A stretch of 64,000 nt of DNA from Flabesymbios commensalis (taxonomy: Eukaryota; Annelida; Polychaeta; Terebellida; Flabelligeridae). A model generated the notes under the pieces. It did no database searches. It was not told the DNA's origin and worked only from the letters and a program-made list of their open reading frames with translations. The stretch spans positions 59,272,170 through 59,336,169 of the forward strand of contig OZ024903.1 in NCBI GenBank assembly GCA_964017125.1, in the 5' to 3' direction. Both the position numbers and the translations under genes were made by a program. Positions 41,501 to 48,649 of the stretch are shown here, in pieces (positions within the stretch are counted from its first letter, which is position 1; each line of letters opens with the position of its first letter).

Positions 41501-42590
41501 GGATCGCACAGGGATTCAGTCGCCAGCAGGGCTAGTGACTTGCTGATTTACAATCTCCCTTATATAATTCTCGTCGCCACGGGCGACCGGGCGTATGTGA
41601 ATTTGCATCCCTGGCTGTGGTGAATCGTCCAAAGCTGTGGCGAACCGTCCAAAAGTGTGGTGAAACGTCTTGTGGCGAACCGTCTCTGTGGCGAACCATC
41701 CTGTATTCATTTGACATGTAACGCAATTTTGAGAATAAACCAGAATGAAGTGAATAGGTTTATACATGTTATAGAGGAGCGTCATAAATAGACATTTAGT
41801 GATGATTTACTACAATAACTAGATCTAACGTTACATGTCAAAATTCAAATAGTTTAACTTTTAAACTAGACTAGACCTAGGCCTAGGCTTAGCCCTGGCC
41901 TAGGGCTAGGCCTATCCAATGGCAATGTCATGATCAATCCAATTTTTTTACGAAATTTTCAGGATCGATGCCAAATGACTAACGTTAGAAAATAAAATAG
42001 GGTTTACAAAATTCCATAAAAATCGCTTGAGAATTTAATTACTGGATACCAAAAAGCTAACTTTCATTTTGAACCATCCTCCACTAGAATAGAATAGAAT
42101 CTTATCGACCCGACCCGCTGCGAGCTAATTCCGCAGCTGTCTGTGGTGACCTGCTCCGCAGGGCTACAGCGACTCCAAGCCTCCATGGGCCTGGAGAAGC
42201 GAGCATCCACCTATTTCCCCACTCCCGTACCCCCTCCCACCTTCTAATTTTTATATCTACTTTACTCCCCCCTCTTACCTTATAACTGGGGTCCACTCCC
42301 TTGGTTCAGGCTCTCTCCCTCTTCTCTACAGCTCTTTGGTAGTTCTGTCGGTGCTTAATAATAATACCCCCAGTTAACCCGACTGTCGGAGAGACTTTAA
42401 GTTACTAGCGTTAGGCCTAAATCATTTGATTATCGCCCACATCGTCTGCTTTTAGAATTTATATCTCAATTTATTTAGCCATTTTAAGCCTCAATACTTA
42501 TAGGTTCTATCAGTGGACTATCATACTTTTCTGATCAAACATAATCACTCCTTTACCTTTAATATTTGCACCAGGGATAATACACTTCAT
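11449..42590 (-). CDS. RAD9: RAD9 checkpoint clamp subunit, 13 exons
   Basis: RAD9 forms the RAD9-RAD1-HUS1 (9-1-1) ring, loaded on damaged DNA in the nucleus to activate ATR signalling through TopBP1. The 13 exons total 1596 nt (531 aa plus stop) with unbroken phase at every junction. Residues 1-273 are the PCNA-like part, ending at YVLATM as in human RAD9A, where this fold ends near 272. Diagnostic stretches are [76 protein letters not shown], and [12 protein letters not shown]. Residues 274-531 are a Ser/Thr-rich tail ending [14 protein letters not shown] and VLAEDTDED; the matching human end is PGTPPPKK, FRSLFFG, VLAEDSEGEG. Human RAD9A has 391 residues, so this tail is much longer. Vertebrates have RAD9A and RAD9B; this is probably the single pre-duplication gene. 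The assignment is from recalled family sequence and was not aligned by computer. Confidence 0.95.
11803..11898 (-). CDS. RAD9: RAD9 exon 12
   Basis: Encodes residues 468-499, [20 protein letters not shown] then [12 protein letters not shown]. Acceptor TTTTTTTACAG, donor GTAGGC, both phase 0. PGTPPSKK matches human PGTPPPKK just before the C-terminal RSLFFG motif. It lies 9.7 kb from exon 11 across the satellite-bearing intron. Confidence 0.93.
12120..12730. repeat. Dispersed repeat and G-rich stretch
   Basis: GTTTTCTCGCGATGAACAAC and TTTGGGTGTTGGCGTGGTGC resemble 1350-1410 and 19000-19045. B-box-like words (GGTCGAATCC near 12149, GGTCGAATTCC near 12491) hint at tRNA-derived retroposon parts. 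12640-12710 is G-rich. No gene is supported. Confidence 0.35.
13082..13843 (+). repeat. 50-bp satellite, left part
   Basis: Direct tandem units of 50 bp (GCGCATTCCTAATTTTGACA, CTGTCAGGTCATGCTTAATT and so on) at 13205, 13255, 13305, 13355, 13405, 13455 and onward, preceded by irregular units from 13086. A higher-order repeat of five to six distinguishable units begins at 13255, 13560 and 13802. It lies in RAD9 intron 11. Confidence 0.92.
13844..15997. mobile_element. 2154-bp element with nine TGTACGTCCGACACC words
   Basis: Ends GGGCAATTCCA and TGGAATTGCCC are inverted, and ATAT is duplicated at 13840-13843 and 15998-16001. Removing the element and one ATAT restores a normal satellite unit (CTTAATATATCAATCAGG). 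Inside, TGTACGTCCGACACC or a close variant occurs nine times on the plus strand (14228, 14394, 14416, 14596, 14788, 15618, 15640, 15828, 15971). No coding frame of note: it is non-autonomous. A 4-bp duplication fits several superfamilies (Sola and Ginger among them); the family is unassigned. Confidence 0.9.
15998..16365 (+). repeat. 50-bp satellite, right part
   Basis: Continues the same array after the 2154-bp insertion, with units at 16010, 16060, 16110, 16160, 16204, 16253 and 16327. The unit order matches units B to F of the first higher-order copy, so it was contiguous with 13843 before the insertion. Confidence 0.92.
16380..18630. other. No recognisable feature
   Basis: A+T-rich RAD9 intron 11 sequence. 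I see no exon with paired splice sites, no inverted ends and no arrays. Confidence 0.4.
18638..18726. repeat. Short palindromic element
   Basis: AAAATTAAGCATTAGCTTGC pairs with GCAAGGTGATGCCTAATTTC across about 40 bases. It is probably a small MITE; no clear target duplication. Confidence 0.5.
18730..20600. other. No recognisable feature
   Basis: RAD9 intron 11 sequence. There is a fragment with GTTCTGCATCGGTGGACAG near 19004, shared with about 1360-1380. Otherwise nothing supportable. Confidence 0.4.
20660..21260 (+). repeat. Diverged tandem repeat of about 120-170 bp
   Basis: GTGATTGTGAAATTTGAATA-type starts near 20707, 20849, 20967 and 21138, each followed by ATTATGAAGTTGTCCATT and GCCATTTTGAATTTCAGTA. 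A fragment of the terminal part (AAATTTCAAAAAAATTTGAC, then CTTTCCCCTAYRGGCTG) recurs at 22885-22995. Confidence 0.75.
21572..21950 (-). CDS. RAD9: RAD9 exon 11 (long tail exon)
   Basis: The largest exon, residues 341-467. It opens with a basic cluster RKRLKPSKK (341-349), a plausible nuclear-localisation signal, followed by [20 protein letters not shown] and a long acidic/polar stretch ending PVIPLQNIK. Acceptor TTTTATAG, donor GTATGT. The upstream part of the 534-base open frame is intron. The segment is largely absent from human RAD9A and is why this protein is longer. Confidence 0.88.
22646..22875. mobile_element. TTAA MITE, family A, copy 1
   Basis: Flanked by TTAA (22642-22645, 22876-22879), ends CCATTTCAG and AAAGGG. 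It contains a strong hairpin (GCAATCTGATGTCTGCAGAC region) near one end and CATAGGTATTCAAATGAAG, both also present in copies 2 and 3. A second stem (TTTTATGTGCTGAATGC) is at the other end. It lies in RAD9 intron 10. Confidence 0.85.
23178..23309 (-). CDS. RAD9: RAD9 exon 10 (tail)
   Basis: Encodes residues 297-340, a low-complexity tail rich in Pro, Thr, Ala and Ser ([20 protein letters not shown]). Acceptor TTTCATAG, donor GTACTC. No vertebrate match can be claimed for this segment. It is assigned because both splice junctions keep the RAD9 frame and there is no stop. Confidence 0.85.
24333..24467 (-). CDS. RAD9: RAD9 exon 9 (end of clamp fold)
   Basis: Encodes residues 252-296. [20 protein letters not shown] closes the PCNA-like fold (human PAIFTIKDSLLDGHFVLAT). 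The remainder, [20 protein letters not shown], begins the Ser/Thr-rich tail. Acceptor TATCTTAG, donor GTGAGA. Confidence 0.93.
24494..24605. repeat. TTAA-associated fragment with ACTTGAAGTTGTG
   Basis: TTAACCCTATAGCCCC followed by TTTTCACCCACTTGAAGTTG and, 45 bases on, GAGCGAGTGGGTGTAAAA, which forms an imperfect stem. The design matches the right end of the 7.1-kb element (9264-9323). Confidence 0.5.
25842..25906 (-). CDS. RAD9: RAD9 exon 8
   Basis: Encodes residues 231-251 plus two bases: [20 protein letters not shown] then G. Acceptor TTTTTTGCAG, donor GTGAGT. Human counterpart GLLSFAESANLNLSIHFDAPG. Only 116 bases of intron separate it from exon 7. Confidence 0.95.
26023..26129 (-). CDS. 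RAD9: RAD9 exon 7
   Basis: Encodes residues 195-230, [20 protein letters not shown] then [15 protein letters not shown]. Acceptor TTTTTTTACAG, donor GTATGG. The ITFCLKELR end matches human ITFCLKEFR, and [10 protein letters not shown] matches the conserved EEDFQQLQA segment. Confidence 0.95.
26316..26422 (-). CDS. RAD9: RAD9 exon 6
   Basis: Encodes residues 159-194 plus one base, [18 protein letters not shown] through [12 protein letters not shown]. Acceptor TTCTCCACAG. The donor is ambiguous: GTCATT at 26315, or GTATAC six bases further on, which would add two residues and keep the frame. Human counterpart RVLADVVLPF and RVILRSYHEEE. Confidence 0.9.
27191..27290 (-). CDS. RAD9: RAD9 exon 5
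   Basis: Encodes residues 126-158 plus two bases: [20 protein letters not shown] and on to NTLTAQS. Acceptor TTTACTCCAG, donor GTGAGT. Human counterpart [20 protein letters not shown]. It forms the inter-domain strand region of the clamp. Confidence 0.95.
28496..28610 (-). CDS. RAD9: RAD9 exon 4
   Basis: Encodes residues 88-125 plus one base: [19 protein letters not shown] and on to VFQLYCRH. Acceptor TATCTTCAG, donor GTGAAT. It matches human FLSVFRSLAMLEKTVEKC. The longer open frame around it (28244-28660) is intron read-through and not a separate gene. Confidence 0.95.
29992..30147 (-). CDS. RAD9: RAD9 exon 3
   Basis: Encodes residues 36-87, beginning [20 protein letters not shown] and ending LKCKIGMK. 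The acceptor is AAATTTCAG and the donor GTTTGT; both junctions are phase 0. Human counterpart: [20 protein letters not shown] to LRCKILMK. The linker between them ([16 protein letters not shown]) is a little longer than in human. Confidence 0.95.
30453..31822. mobile_element. 1370-bp pogo/Tigger-like element (Tc1/mariner)
   Basis: Flanked by TA (30451-30452, 31823-31824). Left end CAGTGCAACCTGTACATACC, right end complement CAGTAAAACCTGTCCATACC. The subterminal CAAACCGGAACCTGTC words repeat at both ends. No transposase frame was seen, so it is non-autonomous. It lies in RAD9 intron 2. Confidence 0.8.
32046..32170. mobile_element. TTAA MITE family B, partial copy
   Basis: Starts TTAACCCTTGTGCTGCTGGA, then a TATATATATACAG run as in the complement of 63518-63775. 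No right end was found. Confidence 0.5.
32675..32745 (-). CDS. RAD9: RAD9 exon 2
   Basis: Encodes residues 12-35, [20 protein letters not shown] then LPNG. The acceptor is TTTGTAG and the donor GTTAGT. It is one of the best conserved parts of the PCNA-like domain 1. It is separated from exon 1 by a 9.8-kb repeat-filled intron. Confidence 0.95.
33490..33770. mobile_element. 281-bp MITE
   Basis: GGCCTAAAAAAAAATATTGT then TTGTTTCCGATTT, inverted at the right end as AAATCGGAAACAAACATATA and TTTTTTTTGGCC. The target duplication is unclear. RAD9 intron 1. Confidence 0.65.
34790..35135 (+). repeat. Two tandem ~195-bp units
   Basis: ATCCAATCGACTTCAAACCT followed by GGTGTGCTATG and TGGATCACTA at about 34803 and 34992. 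Confidence 0.8.
35200..35350. mobile_element. CAGCAAACAC-family fragment
   Basis: AACGTCGACGCAATGTTTTT and AACATTGAACTAACAG words with a weak stem; a decayed member. Confidence 0.4.
35520..36300 (+). repeat. Tandem ~175-bp repeat, split by a TTAA MITE
   Basis: Units contain AATAATGGCCTCAAA, AGGTCAAAAATTRGGTCAA, AAAAGGCACATCTACAC, TATGAAAACAA and CTTATCATCYG. Three units are visible; the third resumes after the MITE at 36121. It ends with GGACATGGTGATGACAATAT and a GGGCGGGTGATAA stretch. Confidence 0.75.
35874..36120. mobile_element. TTAA MITE, family A, copy 2
   Basis: TTAA at 35870-35873 and 36121-36124, ends CCCTTAAAG and CTGTAAGGG. The hairpin ATCGACTTTAGGCGTCAGAA, closing with CTGAAGTCGAT, is near the right end, so the copy is inverted relative to the other two. 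It interrupts the ~175-bp repeat at 35520-36300 (RAD9 intron 1). Confidence 0.88.
36375..36470. repeat. Hairpin of ACTTGAAGTTGTG
   Basis: TTTTCACTAACTTGAAGTTG then TGTCTTGCTAT pairs with ATAGCAAGACACAACTTCGA then GTGGTTGAAAA. One of four places with this motif. Confidence 0.7.
37725..37870 (-). repeat. Inverted copy of the 38.5-kb arm
   Basis: GTCAAATGGTCTAACTTTTG to GAGAATTGACTGA matches, inverted, 38510-38640. Together they flank the TTAA element at 37920-38376. Confidence 0.65.
37920..38376. mobile_element. 457-bp TTAA element with long inverted ends
   Basis: TTAA at 37916-37919 and 38377-38380. AGGGACAGGCCCAGGCTAAA and about 60 further bases are inverted at the right end. A separate nested palindrome (GCGCATTCACCAGTTAGGCT on one arm) sits in the middle, 38040-38158. 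Confidence 0.88.
39355..39670 (+). repeat. 39-bp minisatellite, about 8 units
   Basis: Unit of the form AAACGCAATTACCTTCAACA, GTGGATGTAACACCACATG; starts at 39607 and 39646 are exactly 39 apart. Because 39 is a multiple of 3 it produces a repetitive minus-strand open frame that is not a gene. Confidence 0.88.
39735..40040 (+). repeat. Two tandem ~157-bp units
   Basis: GGATGCTAAATA, TTCGTATAATA(T/C)ATAATG and AAATCACCTGAACAATATA recur with an offset of about 157 (39735 and 39892). Confidence 0.8.
42095..42370 (-). mobile_element. Possible retroposon 3' end with (TTCTA)n tail
   Basis: On the minus strand GCGGGTCGGGTCGATAAGAT is followed by TCTATTCTATTCT, a tail style typical of LINE or SINE 3' ends. 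The body is not classifiable by eye. Confidence 0.3.
42557..42590 (-). CDS. RAD9: RAD9 exon 1 (start codon)
   Basis: Encodes [11 protein letters not shown] plus one base. ATG is at 42590-42588 and the donor is GTAAAG. It matches the conserved N-terminus (human MKCLVTGGNVK). The single leftover base G joins TG of exon 2 to give V, as in human VLGK. The promoter and 5' UTR could not be delimited. Confidence 0.9.
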
Positions 42591-42999
42591 ATTTGAAGTC
42601 TACATAAAACTTAAAATTATCAAACCAATTTTTGTGTTTCATGCAGTTTGTTTTGAAAATCATTTTCATCTCGCCACTTGTGCATCTCGAGCAGTCTGTT
42701 ACGTTACAGCTTGGTTTCGGTGCATTCTCCACACATAGTAGGCTACTTAGCCTCATTCTCCACCCAAAGATGTCGCTCAGGTCAACCCCCGCTGCATATA
42801 TGAAGTGCACCCTCGGGTTATATAAACAATTATAGAGTCTACACTAATGTGCATCAAATTGTTCATATAGCCTAAAAGTGACAGCTAATATTTCAAAATA
42901 CATCACATTCGAAGCGGTGAAATTACAGAGGGTTTTTTCGCTATAAATCATAGGGGCAAAGCACGCCACTTGAAGAATTATGTGACCCCAGCTATGTTC

Positions 43000-44230
43000 T
43001 CGTTTGTAGTGACCTCCACTTTTGTTTAGGTAGTTTTATCATTTAATTCATGCACAGACCTTGCAGAAAAGCATGCATAGATATCCATAGCCTAGTGACC
43101 ATTGCATGGAATGCCATAAAAGTGCCATTTTTGGCATGCCGATAGCCTAAATTTTCGTCTCTGACAGGTCACTGTTCATGACTGGGTGCAGTTTTTGGAA
43201 GATAAATTGTGTGAATTTGACGAATATATAGTAGTGATTGTATTAAAAAAGAGAATTCCCAAAAGTGGCATTAATTGTCCGTTGCAAAATTGATTTATGT
43301 TCATGTCGCCACAAAATAACAAAATAGGGCCTACGTTACATTTGAGTTAGTTATATTGTTGTTTTTATCGGCCAGCAATTCCAAAATCAACCATAGTTTT
43401 TTGCTGTGTGGTGAATATGTAGTCTAACGTAAGTAGGCCTAGATGAGGATTTGACATAAAAAAGTATGTGATACTAACAGTGCTACTCCCCCAATAATCA
43501 ATAAACACAAGCATACGTTATTTATTTTTTTAAGAAAACAGAATACGTTGCATGGACTCTGAAGATCAACAAATGACCCTTTAGCTACTCACTAGATATG
43601 TCTCCAAGCAGAATTTTTTTCTAATTCAACCTGATTGTGTCGCTTTTACCTTGTTGGACTAAAAGCAATACAGTTTGGATTTTAGAATTGATAAATTATT
43701 ACCTCGACTCACACAACTTTATAGGATTTAGGGCCACTTAACATTGTTTGCCTATATATGTGAATAAACGGTCTTATTTTGTCACAATAATAACAGTGTG
43801 AGACTGCAGGACAACATTAAATAGACCTGGGGAGATCTCTCTTGTTTTCTGCGCCTTGGCACCACATGTTGTGTAAAGCTACTTTGGTTGTCTTCTTCCC
43901 GAAAATTAGACCGTTAGCCCGACCATCTCAGTCCAACAAGGATTTCAATAGGCATATATTCTATCAGGCATATGCCCTTGACAATCAGTTTCCATCGTGA
44001 TTTATGTGTAACGTTGGGCCCTAATTTATTCATGTCAAGGACTATTTTTAATTTACCACTCCGTTTTAATTATGTTTTATGTGTGAAGGAAACATTTGCA
44101 TTTTTATTTTTTTAAACTCAATAGGCCTATCACAACTCACAACTCACTATAGAACTCACAACTCGATAAGCCTAGATATATTGAGATTCCAAAGTTGTCA
44201 ATATAATTAGTGAGTTAATAGCTTGATATT
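43000..44230. other. No gene seen; one dispersed block
   Basis: A ~95-bp block at 43695-43790 (TTAGGGCCACTTAA, GTGAATAAACGGTCTTATTT) recurs at 52670-52770 inside the LTR retrotransposon leader. Nothing else is supported upstream of RAD9; a promoter could lie within 42600-43000 but has no clear signal. Confidence 0.4.
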
Positions 44231-44244
44231 GGGTTTTAAACAAT

Positions 44245-44345
44245 AGCCAGCAGAGACAAGACGTTGAATCAAAGTTGGCTTGACGTTGGTCCAACGTCTT
44301 GGATAGTGGACAAACGTTGAACCAACATTGATTCAACGTCTCTTT
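44245..44345. mobile_element. CAGCAAACAC-family hairpin
   Basis: GACGTTGAATCAAAGTTGG pairs with CCAACATTGATTCAACGTC. A related piece, AGCAAACACACGTACCGATG to CTACGACGCTGGTCCAACAT, follows at 44393-44490. Confidence 0.65.
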
Positions 44346-44515
44346 GTGTCAGCTGAGTGTTGTGGTGTGTGCCTCTGGGACAGATTGATCTAGCAAACAC
44401 ACGTACCGATGGACAATCACATGGAGCCAGCGTTGTTTCAATGCTGGCACACTGTCTACGACGCTGGTCCAACATTTGGTCAGCGTTGTCGTATTAGGCC
44501 TGCTATTAATGCCAG

Positions 44516-44946
44516 CCCTGCAAACACTGTACGTAATATAACGTTCGTTAAGGTCCCATTTTTGTCATTCATGGATGACCGTAACGAGGACGTGCTAAGG
44601 ACGTAATCATAATAACCCTAACGTCGCAAGAACGTCCCAATAACGTCACATTTATGATTTACGTTCTAAGGACGTAAATGGGAGTTCACAGAGTTACGTC
44701 CTAAGTACGAAATGCTGTACGTTGTGAGGACGCTACGACGTAAAACAGTATTCGTACTTAGGACGTAATTCTGTGAACTCCCATTTACGTCCTTAGAACG
44801 TAAAACATAAATGTAACGTTATTGTGACGTTCTTGGGACGTTAGGGTTATTATGACTACGTCCCTAGCACGTCCTCGTTACATTCATCCATGAATGACGA
44901 AAATGGGACCTTAACGAACGTTATATTACGTACAGTGTTTGCAGGG
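44516..44946. mobile_element. 431-bp near-palindromic MITE of ACGTCC words
   Basis: Ends CCCTGCAAACACTGTACG and CGTACAGTGTTTGCAGGG; almost the whole length folds on itself. GGACGT or its complement recurs about every 15-25 bases. A partial copy is nested in another MITE at 59286-59545. Confidence 0.88.
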
Positions 44947-44956
44947 AGGTGCTGTT

Positions 44957-45157
44957 CCCAGCAAACACGAGATGTTGACGCAATGTTGTTCTAATGTCGG
45001 GCCGACGTCGAAGACAGCGGGCCAACATTTAAACACCATTGGATCATACCCAGCTAGCATGAGGCATTGACCCAATGTTGTGTTAATGTTAGGCCGACGT
45101 CGAAGAGGGCGGGACAACATTAGAACAACATTGGGCCAATGCCTCGTGTTTGCTGGG
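44957..45157. mobile_element. CAGCAAACAC MITE, full length
   Basis: CCCAGCAAACACGAG and CTCGTGTTTGCTGGG are perfect inverted ends. Two internal units share AATGTTGTTCTAATGT-type words and GGCCGACGTCGAAGA. It lies 10 bases from the previous MITE. Confidence 0.85.
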
Positions 45158-45159
45158 TA

Positions 45160-46380
45160 GTAGGTCACGTGTCGTATACAGTACTGTAAGGTTGGTATTG
45201 CTGTGCTAGCAAAGGCTTGTTAAAGTGTATTGCAAAGGTCACGTGTCATGCGTGACGTCACCTAACAGAGCCCATTGTACATGGCTGACATATTAAGTAT
45301 AGGAATTGATGTGTCATTTATATCAGTGTTCGTCAGACCATTCAAGCCCAAATCTCAAAATGTGGCTTCGTGGTGTAAAGAAAAAAGTTATTCTTAACAC
45401 ACACATGGAGTTAGATATGTTCTCAATTTGAAAAATTTTAAGTTATTGTCGTGAAAGTAATCATACAGAAAACCACTCAGACCCATATCATCTGAAGAGT
45501 AGAGCTGAAGCTCTACTAAAAAACGTAACACTGACATGATTTTCCGGCAGGGGGATGGAAATTGGTGTCTCTAAACAAAAATGAAGCGGCAATAATAATA
45601 AAATAAAATAAAAAATTGGTGCCCCCTCCTCCAAAATTTACGCAAGTGATTTTTGCATGTAATTCCAGTGGGCGATTTTGAATGTATTGATTAAATAAGT
45701 TGATGCAGTTGGACGAGACACGACAAGTTGTCAGCATGACCGTTTATTGTATCAGTGACATTCGCTAAGAGGATAGGAATTAATTGGTCATTGCTGCACC
45801 TGCCGACGTTCGCCAACTGCCCACGCTGTATTTTTCACCACAACGACTCGAGCTGTTCAAGTTATGTTGCTGAATTGTTCATATATGAAAATTGTACGAT
45901 TTGGCACTGCTCAGGAGGTTTTTATCAAATAATCGTGCTTTTGCGAATTTCTACCTGCCGCCGTAACTACAATCTTAGGTTTTTCGATATGCGTTGTCAC
46001 TTAGCCCTGGAGTAATATGGCACCGGCGACAGGCCAACAGTCGCGTTCCTGGCCTATTTCATCCTGCTTCCGCCAAGCCTACCGCCACTACCACTTCGAG
46101 CGCATTTCACCACTCTTGACTCAGACAGCAATGCGAGTGGACGTCTCGCTCCGCTGAGCACCCAACAGGCTAGCATGGCCAGGCCGCATTCCCCAATGGA
46201 GCATGTGCATAGCGAATTGATATTTCTAGATTATCTACAATAAATGAAAGAATGATTCTTTTGGACCTATACTGATTAGTTCATCTTCTACCACCGACCC
46301 GGCTGGATCAGGACTTAGAGAAAGTTTGTAATTGGATTCCGGCTGTTTGCATCAACACGGGCATGACTGCCCCCTCCAAG
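45160..46380. other. No recognisable feature
   Basis: No exon with paired splice sites and no repeat that I can define in this stretch. Confidence 0.4.
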
Positions 46381-46386
46381 CTTAAC

Positions 46387-46991
46387 AGACCTACCGACGA
46401 CGCACCCTGAATCAGTGTTTCATCTAGCCATTTATAACATGGCGCAGCGCCATGTTGCCTTTTGTGAGCGCCATGTTGCCCTTCATATGCGCCATGTTGC
46501 CCTTCATGTGCGCCATGTTGCCCTTCTAATATTCTGACAGTGAAGTGCCTCATTTAACTATTGTTACGTCATATTTAATCCACCAAGGCCATTGTCACAG
46601 TAGAACACACCCCGATCACTGATGTCTCGCGTTCACACCTATGACACAATACCTGATAATGTCTTGTGTACATAGTGGTAATAACTGGCGATGTCTACAT
46701 ACTTAACTGATTCTGTTTGTACCCTTAATTGGGGATGGAGGGGGGTGTTGGAAATGCCCCGCCGTGTCAATTGGGTGCCCGGCGGCCATGATAAGGTGCC
46801 CCCAATGATAGGTGGCGCCATGCCCCTTCTGAATCGTACATGAAACACTGCTGAATCATAACCCTCATGTCAATTCTACACGTTATCATTGTTTGTTCCT
46901 CGTTAAAAGCAAAAAGCCTGTCCAAACCGGAACCTGTCCAAACCGAAATAAAACTTTGTCCCCAAGGCATTCCGATATGTACAGGTTTTAC
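46387..46991. mobile_element. Second pogo-like copy, partial, interrupted
   Basis: CCTACCGACGAC, CTGAAT, then (after a 438-bp insertion) ATAACCCTCATGTCAATT and the terminal ACAGGTTTTACTG followed by TA match the right ~150 bases of 30453-31822. The left part is missing or unrecognisable. Confidence 0.75.
46413..46850. mobile_element. hAT-like insertion carrying a 21-bp minisatellite
   Basis: Ends CAGTGTTTCAT and ATGAAACACTG. CTGAAT(CA) is repeated on both sides (46407-46412, 46851-46856), and the intact sister sequence at 31677 shows a single CTGAAT. At 46442-46527 there are four copies of GCGCCATGTTGCCCTTCATAT, the last ones nearly identical. Confidence 0.8.
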
Positions 46992-46999
46992 TGTAATTG

Positions 47000-48230
47000 G
47001 GTGATGCGCTCTAGCTGGGGCTGAGAGGGCTAACCAATCAAAGGGGTTAGAGTCAATGTAGTGACGCTTGTGTTACGTAAATATTATAATTATAATTTAC
47101 TGTACATGAATATATGTAATTGTTTTATTATACTTTAATGTTATATTTATTAAATGTATACTGATAAAAATGTAAACATATAATACACATTAATATATGG
47201 AATAATGCCTAATTTATCATGTTGTTATACTATGTAAATAATTTTACTATAAAGTTGTATCATAATTATAATATATTGTACATGTATATCTGCAATTGTT
47301 TTAATATACGGTACTTTACCATTGTGTATTTAATAAACTTAACGTTAGACCTTTCACAATGTGAATATAGAATACATATTTAAAATAAATGTGACATTCC
47401 TGAATGTTTTCTTGTTTTTTTTATTAACGATATGAATTGATTACAAAACTTGGTTAAAAAAAAAAAAAAACATTTCATTTGGTGACTCTAGTGACATCTA
47501 TGAATATAATTTCGCCGTTATAGTAGTGCATAGATGGTCACAAGTAGGCTAACACGTTACAGGACATGTATTATCATTACTATATTTGTAGCCTACACTT
47601 GCTGGACAAATAGAGGGGGCATTCTTAAGCTTGCCGTGGACGTTCGGTTAATAATTAAACCTACTTATATTTATCAATTTTATTTTAAAAATGCTACCTC
47701 TGGACTATATGTTTATTTTCACAATGGTAATTGAACCTTCATTAGCGTTATTAGGTCCGGTATCCTTTAACCTTTAATATTTTAACTCTGCAGTCCTCCT
47801 CAATGGAGTTTCAAGAGAAGGGAGGTGCTGAGCCGCCGGCCAGACTAATCGCTCAGTTGTCTCTCGAAAACTGCTATTGATCTGGATTCAGTAGCAGCTG
47901 GTGAAAAATGATTCCAATAGGGTACGGTTTTGTAAAAAAACGAATTTTGTCCCAGCGTGGTATTAGCTCTAATGTGTTTGAATGATTTTTTTTATGTCCA
48001 CCACGAGTTCTTTTGTCTGCTGGGGTTAAAAGATCACTGACAGGTACAGCGATTAATCCCTTCAAAATTTTGTACTGGCTTGACAGCCTAGAGTTCTTTC
48101 TTCTAGTTTGTAAGTCAGTCCAGCCTATATATATCTTGGATTAGAGCTGTTACACTTGATTTACGCTTGTAGTTGCTTGTTACAAAACGTACAGCAATTC
48201 TTTGAATTTTGTTGAATTTGTCAATATCAC
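47000..48230. other. No recognisable feature
   Basis: Very A+T-rich (47.1-47.5 kb), with an A14 tract at 47457-47470. No gene or element supported. Confidence 0.4.
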
Positions 48231-48238
48231 CTTGCCTG

Positions 48239-48317
48239 CCCAGCAAACATGAGACGCTGGCACAAAGCTTGGACCAACAGTAAACCAACGTTGGGCCAAC
48301 GTCTCATGTTTGCTGGG
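48239..48317. mobile_element. CAGCAAACAC MITE, short form
   Basis: CCCAGCAAACATGAGACG to CGTCTCATGTTTGCTGGG; 79 bp, the best-preserved small copy. Confidence 0.85.
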
Positions 48318-48649
48318 TGTACGGATCATCCCATAGGCCTACATGACAAAAAGTATTCCAAAAAGTGACCGAACCATTAAAAAATATGAAATCTCTTTTA
48401 ATTTTGAGGGACATATCCCTTTCAATTCTTCCTTAATAAGTAGTAGTAGTAAATCATTGCTTTACGTCACTTTTCAGCACAAAAGGTCTTTTAAGTGACA
48501 TTGTAATACGATACAAACGTTGTAGTCAATTGATGAGATGAATGATGTAGGGTGATGATGTGAGGGTGGGGGTGATAGGGCATGGTGGGTTATTGAGAGC
48601 GTTTTCCTTCGCTCGCCTGATAAGGGGTTCTGGGCATGTCTAGGGGATC

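Larger units (their letters stand above)
38474..42084. mobile_element. 3.6-kb inverted-repeat element with TGTGGCGAACCGTCC arrays
   Basis: Ends GTGGAGGATGGT and ACCATCCTCCAC; beyond them the arms match for about 160 bases (AAAGTTAGCTTTTTGGTATC, then AATTCTCAAGCGATTTT, CTGAAAATTTCG). Just inside the left arm GGACGGTTCGCCACAG words repeat on the plus strand (38645-38765), and just inside the right arm they repeat on the opposite strand (41614-41702). Isolated copies are at 39073, 40225 and 40395. The middle holds a 39-bp minisatellite and no convincing transposase. It lies in RAD9 intron 1. No target duplication is clear. Confidence 0.7.

Noticed and set aside
46308-46553. 81-codon minus-strand frame with repeated EGQHGAH
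   Set aside because: A by-product of the 21-bp minisatellite inside the hAT-like insertion.
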